From: JAJFGI01 sp036397065
GTDB taxonomy: Bacteria > Pseudomonadota > Alphaproteobacteria > Kiloniellales > J153
DNA length: 8,333 bases
NCBI GenBank assembly: GCA_036397065.1
Contig: DASWJP010000113.1
Coordinates: forward strand, 1-8,333
Reading direction: 5' to 3'
A program made the translations under genes and the position numbers. Shown here piece by piece: positions 6,984 through 8,333 of this stretch (position 1 is its first letter; the number at the start of each line of letters is the position of its first letter). The notes under the pieces are model-generated. The model worked only from the letters and a program-made list of their open reading frames with translations. It ran no database searches and had not been told where the DNA came from.

Positions 6984-7886
6984 TTATCCCGCGGCCACCC
7001 AGGCTTCGCAGCAGCCCTTGGCCAAGGCCCGCACCCGGCCGATGTAGGCCTGCCGCTCGGTGACCGAGATCACGCCGCGCGCATCCAGCAGGTTGAACAG
7101 ATGGCTGGCCTTCAGGCATTGGTCGTAAGCCGGCAAGGCCAAGGGCGCATCACCGCCCAGCAGGTTGCGGCATTCGGCCTCCGCATCCTGGAAGTGGCGG
7201 ACCAGCAGCTCGGTCGAGGCCCGCTCGAAATTGAAGGCGGAAAATTCCCGTTCGGCGCGCAGGAAGACATCGCCATAGGTCTTCCCGCCCCGGTCCTTGG
7301 CCACCCCGTCCCAATCCAGATCGTAGACGTTCTCCACGCCCTGTACGTACATGGCCAGGCGTTCCAGGCCGTACGTGAGCTCCATGGAAACCGGGTCGCA
7401 GTCGATGCCGCCGACCTGCTGGAAATAGGTGAACTGGGTCACCTCCATGCCGTCGCACCAGACCTCCCAGCCCAGGCCCCAGGCGCCCAGGGTAGGGCTT
7501 TCCCAGTCGTCCTCGACGAAGCGTACGTCATGCTTCATGGGCTCCAGGCCGATGGCCTTCAGGGAGCCGAGATACAGCGCCTGGGCATCGGCCGGCGCCG
7601 GCTTCATCAGCACCTGGAATTGGTAGTAATGCTGCAGGCGGTTGGGATTTTCGCCGTAGCGCCCGTCCGTGGGCCGCCGCGACGGCTGGACAAAGGCGCA
7701 GTTCCAGGTCTCCGGCCCCAGGGCGCGCAGGGTGGTCGCCGGGTGAAAGGTGCCGGCGCCGACTTCCAAGTCATAGGGTTGCAGGATGACGCAGCCGTGG
7801 CCCGCCCAATAATCCTGCAGCTTCAGGATCAGGCGTTGGAAGCAGGTCTTGGGGTTGGCGCTGGCTGGCGCGCCGGCTTTGGACAT
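6984..7886 (-). CDS. glyQ: Glycyl-tRNA synthetase, alpha subunit
   Basis: The 300-residue product matches the usual 290-305 of the family. It is the catalytic class II chain that activates glycine and, with GlyS, charges tRNA-Gly. Recognisable parts are CFQRLILKLQDYWAGHGC (15-32), the start of the conserved fold; GAGTFHPAT (43-51); the motif 2 stretch around NCAFVQPSRRPTDGRYGENP (62-81); GLGWEVWCDGMEVTQFTYFQ (137-156); and motif 3 with TYGLERLAMY (171-180). The ATG at 7884-7886 leaves about 14 residues before the conserved fold, as in relatives. The upstream sequence has only a weak GGGCGG Shine-Dalgarno candidate. It is the first gene of the glyQ-glyS-ppdK operon. A 103-bp gap upstream holds a candidate promoter, and no T-box-like leader is visible. 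The last residues are VAAG with the GGA-TAA junction that recurs at the end of glyS. Confidence 0.98.
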   Translation of the reverse strand: MSKAGAPASANPKTCFQRLILKLQDYWAGHGCVILQPYDLEVGAGTFHPATTLRALGPETWNCAFVQPSRRPTDGRYGENPNRLQHYYQFQVLMKPAPADAQALYLGSLKAIGLEPMKHDVRFVEDDWESPTLGAWGLGWEVWCDGMEVTQFTYFQQVGGIDCDPVSMELTYGLERLAMYVQGVENVYDLDWDGVAKDRGGKTYGDVFLRAEREFSAFNFERASTELLVRHFQDAEAECRNLLGGDAPLALPAYDQCLKASHLFNLLDARGVISVTERQAYIGRVRALAKGCCEAWVAAG

Positions 7887-7922
7887 CTGCCGCCCGGTTA
7901 TTGTGCGCTGCGGGAACGGCGG

Positions 7923-7951
7923 AGATTAGCCAAGCGTCGCGGGCAGATCAA
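7923..7951 (-). promoter_or_regulatory. Candidate promoter of the glyQ-glyS-ppdK operon
   Basis: On the minus strand CTTGATC contains TTGATC (7946-7951), four of six matches to the -35 consensus and close to the alphaproteobacterial CTTGAC form. It is followed after 17 bases by TAATCT (7923-7928), a weak -10 with three matches. Transcription would start near 7916 and leave a leader of about 30 bases before the glyQ ATG. It sits in the 103-bp gap between the small upstream gene and glyQ, where no hairpin with a T-run was found, so read-through from upstream is also possible. Confidence 0.33.
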
Positions 7952-7989
7952 GCAAGCCGCGCCGTTGCGCACGATATGAGAGGGGCTCA

Positions 7990-8238
7990 TCAGTAGGGGC
8001 AGTCGGCACGTCCGCAGCCGGTCGTGCCGCGGGCCGGCACATAGGCCTGGCAGACCGGGCATTGCACCATGTCCTCGGCCTCGGAGCGCGCCGCCTTGGG
8101 CTGCTTGGCCGAGCTCCGGGCCGCGGCGGCTTCCGCCTTGCGGGCCGCCTGCAAACGGCCGACCAGCTTGAAGCCGTACCACACGGCCGCCACGATGCCC
8201 GCCAGGACAATGAGCTTTTGCAGGGAAAAACCGAACAT
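7990..8238 (-). CDS. Small membrane-anchored protein with four-cysteine zinc-ribbon-like tail
   Basis: The product has 82 residues. Residues about 6-24 (LQKLIVLAGIVAAVWYGF) form one hydrophobic segment, then come basic and alanine-rich residues (25-50) that would stay in the cytoplasm. The tail has CPVC (60-63), C75 and C80 in a C-x2-C-x11-C-x4-C arrangement ending in CPY. The layout, one N-terminal helix plus a short Cys-rich tail containing MVxCPVC, resembles the small uncharacterised PP0621-like proteins. That likeness is from memory and function is unknown; metal binding is an inference from the cysteines. The ATG at 8236-8238 follows AAGG by 6 bases. An in-frame TTG two codons upstream touches that AAGG directly and is a poorer start. 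The gene lies 103 bp upstream of glyQ on the same strand, and its cysteine spacing and composition argue for a real gene rather than a chance frame. Confidence 0.75.
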   Translation of the reverse strand: MFGFSLQKLIVLAGIVAAVWYGFKLVGRLQAARKAEAAAARSSAKQPKAARSEAEDMVQCPVCQAYVPARGTTGCGRADCPY

Positions 8239-8245
8239 GGCCAAC

Positions 8246-8275
8246 CTTGTAGGCGCCGTATATGGCGCCGGTCAA
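8246..8275 (-). promoter_or_regulatory. Candidate promoter of the small gene, with an inverted repeat filling its spacer
   Basis: On the minus strand TTGACC (8270-8275, five of six matches) and TACAAG (8246-8251, four of six) are 18 bases apart. The spacer is exactly the inverted repeat at 8252-8269, GGCGCC, six bases, GGCGCC. The transcript would start at or within a base or two of the ATG at 8238. If the start lies further upstream, the AAGG at 8246-8249 would instead act as a Shine-Dalgarno sequence. Both readings are possible from sequence alone. Confidence 0.38.
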
Positions 8276-8333
8276 GGGCGGCCCCGGAAGTCCGCGGTTC
8301 GGCGCCCGTCTATCTCTCCGCGGCCGGCCGCCG

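Noticed and set aside
4845..7979. A 1044-codon plus-strand open frame antisense to glyS and glyQ.
   Set aside because: It crosses the boundary between two certain genes, has no domain, and its composition (Gln, Gly, Arg, His) is typical of a mirror frame.
7887..7989. A glycine-responsive leader (T-box or riboswitch) or terminator upstream of glyQ.
   Set aside because: The gap is only 103 bases and shows no T-box sequence, no glycine-riboswitch-like core and no hairpin followed by a T-run.
8242..8244. TTG as the start of the small four-cysteine protein.
   Set aside because: AAGG directly abuts the TTG with no spacing, whereas it lies 6 bases before the ATG at 8236-8238.
7898..8275. A 125-codon minus-strand frame covering the small four-cysteine gene in another frame.
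   Set aside because: It is arginine- and glycine-rich noise without a sensible start context. The frame with the membrane helix and CPVC tail is the better gene.

Overview
The window is GC-rich DNA (mid-60s percent by eye), almost all protein-coding, with little intergenic space. An alphaproteobacterium fits best, probably a Rhodospirillales-like lineage. The reasons are the proteobacterial forms of YgfZ, GlyQ and GlyS, CTTGAC-type -35 boxes, and a glyQ-glyS-ppdK order that I recall as recurrent in alphaproteobacteria. The assignment is an inference from gene content and composition; there is no rRNA or other marker here.

Layout from left to right. (1) Positions 2-286, plus strand: the 3' end of a ygfZ-type folate-binding protein gene. 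(2) Positions 283-1233, minus strand: a MeaB-type GTPase, convergent with ygfZ and overlapping it by four bases at the stop codons. (3) Positions 1234-1394: a 161-bp divergent intergenic region with two small palindromes and candidate promoters. (4) Positions 1395-2171, plus strand: a cyclic-nucleotide-binding domain fused to a divergent FHA domain. (5) Positions 2168-7886, minus strand: a tight operon, transcribed glyQ, glyS, ppdK, with gaps of 3 and 7 bases. Its last gene again overlaps its convergent neighbour by four bases. (6) Positions 7990-8238, minus strand: a small membrane-anchored four-cysteine protein upstream of glyQ. The last 95 bases (8239-8333) hold a candidate promoter for that small gene and no gene I can support.

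Most of the content is housekeeping metabolism. Glycyl-tRNA synthetase (alpha and beta chains) charges tRNA-Gly. Pyruvate phosphate dikinase interconverts pyruvate and phosphoenolpyruvate. MeaB protects B12-dependent acyl-CoA mutases, and YgfZ supports Fe-S enzymes. The only signalling gene is the CNB-FHA protein. It keeps the residues expected for cyclic nucleotide binding but has lost key phosphothreonine-binding residues in its FHA half. I see no mobile element, CRISPR array, RNA gene or obvious new multi-gene system.

The observations most worth a second look are: the CNB-FHA protein; a 12-base box at nearly the same distance (30 and 31 bases) upstream of two minus-strand genes, which suggests leaderless transcripts; the two consecutive four-base convergent stop overlaps; and two low-GC, odd-codon patches inside glyS.
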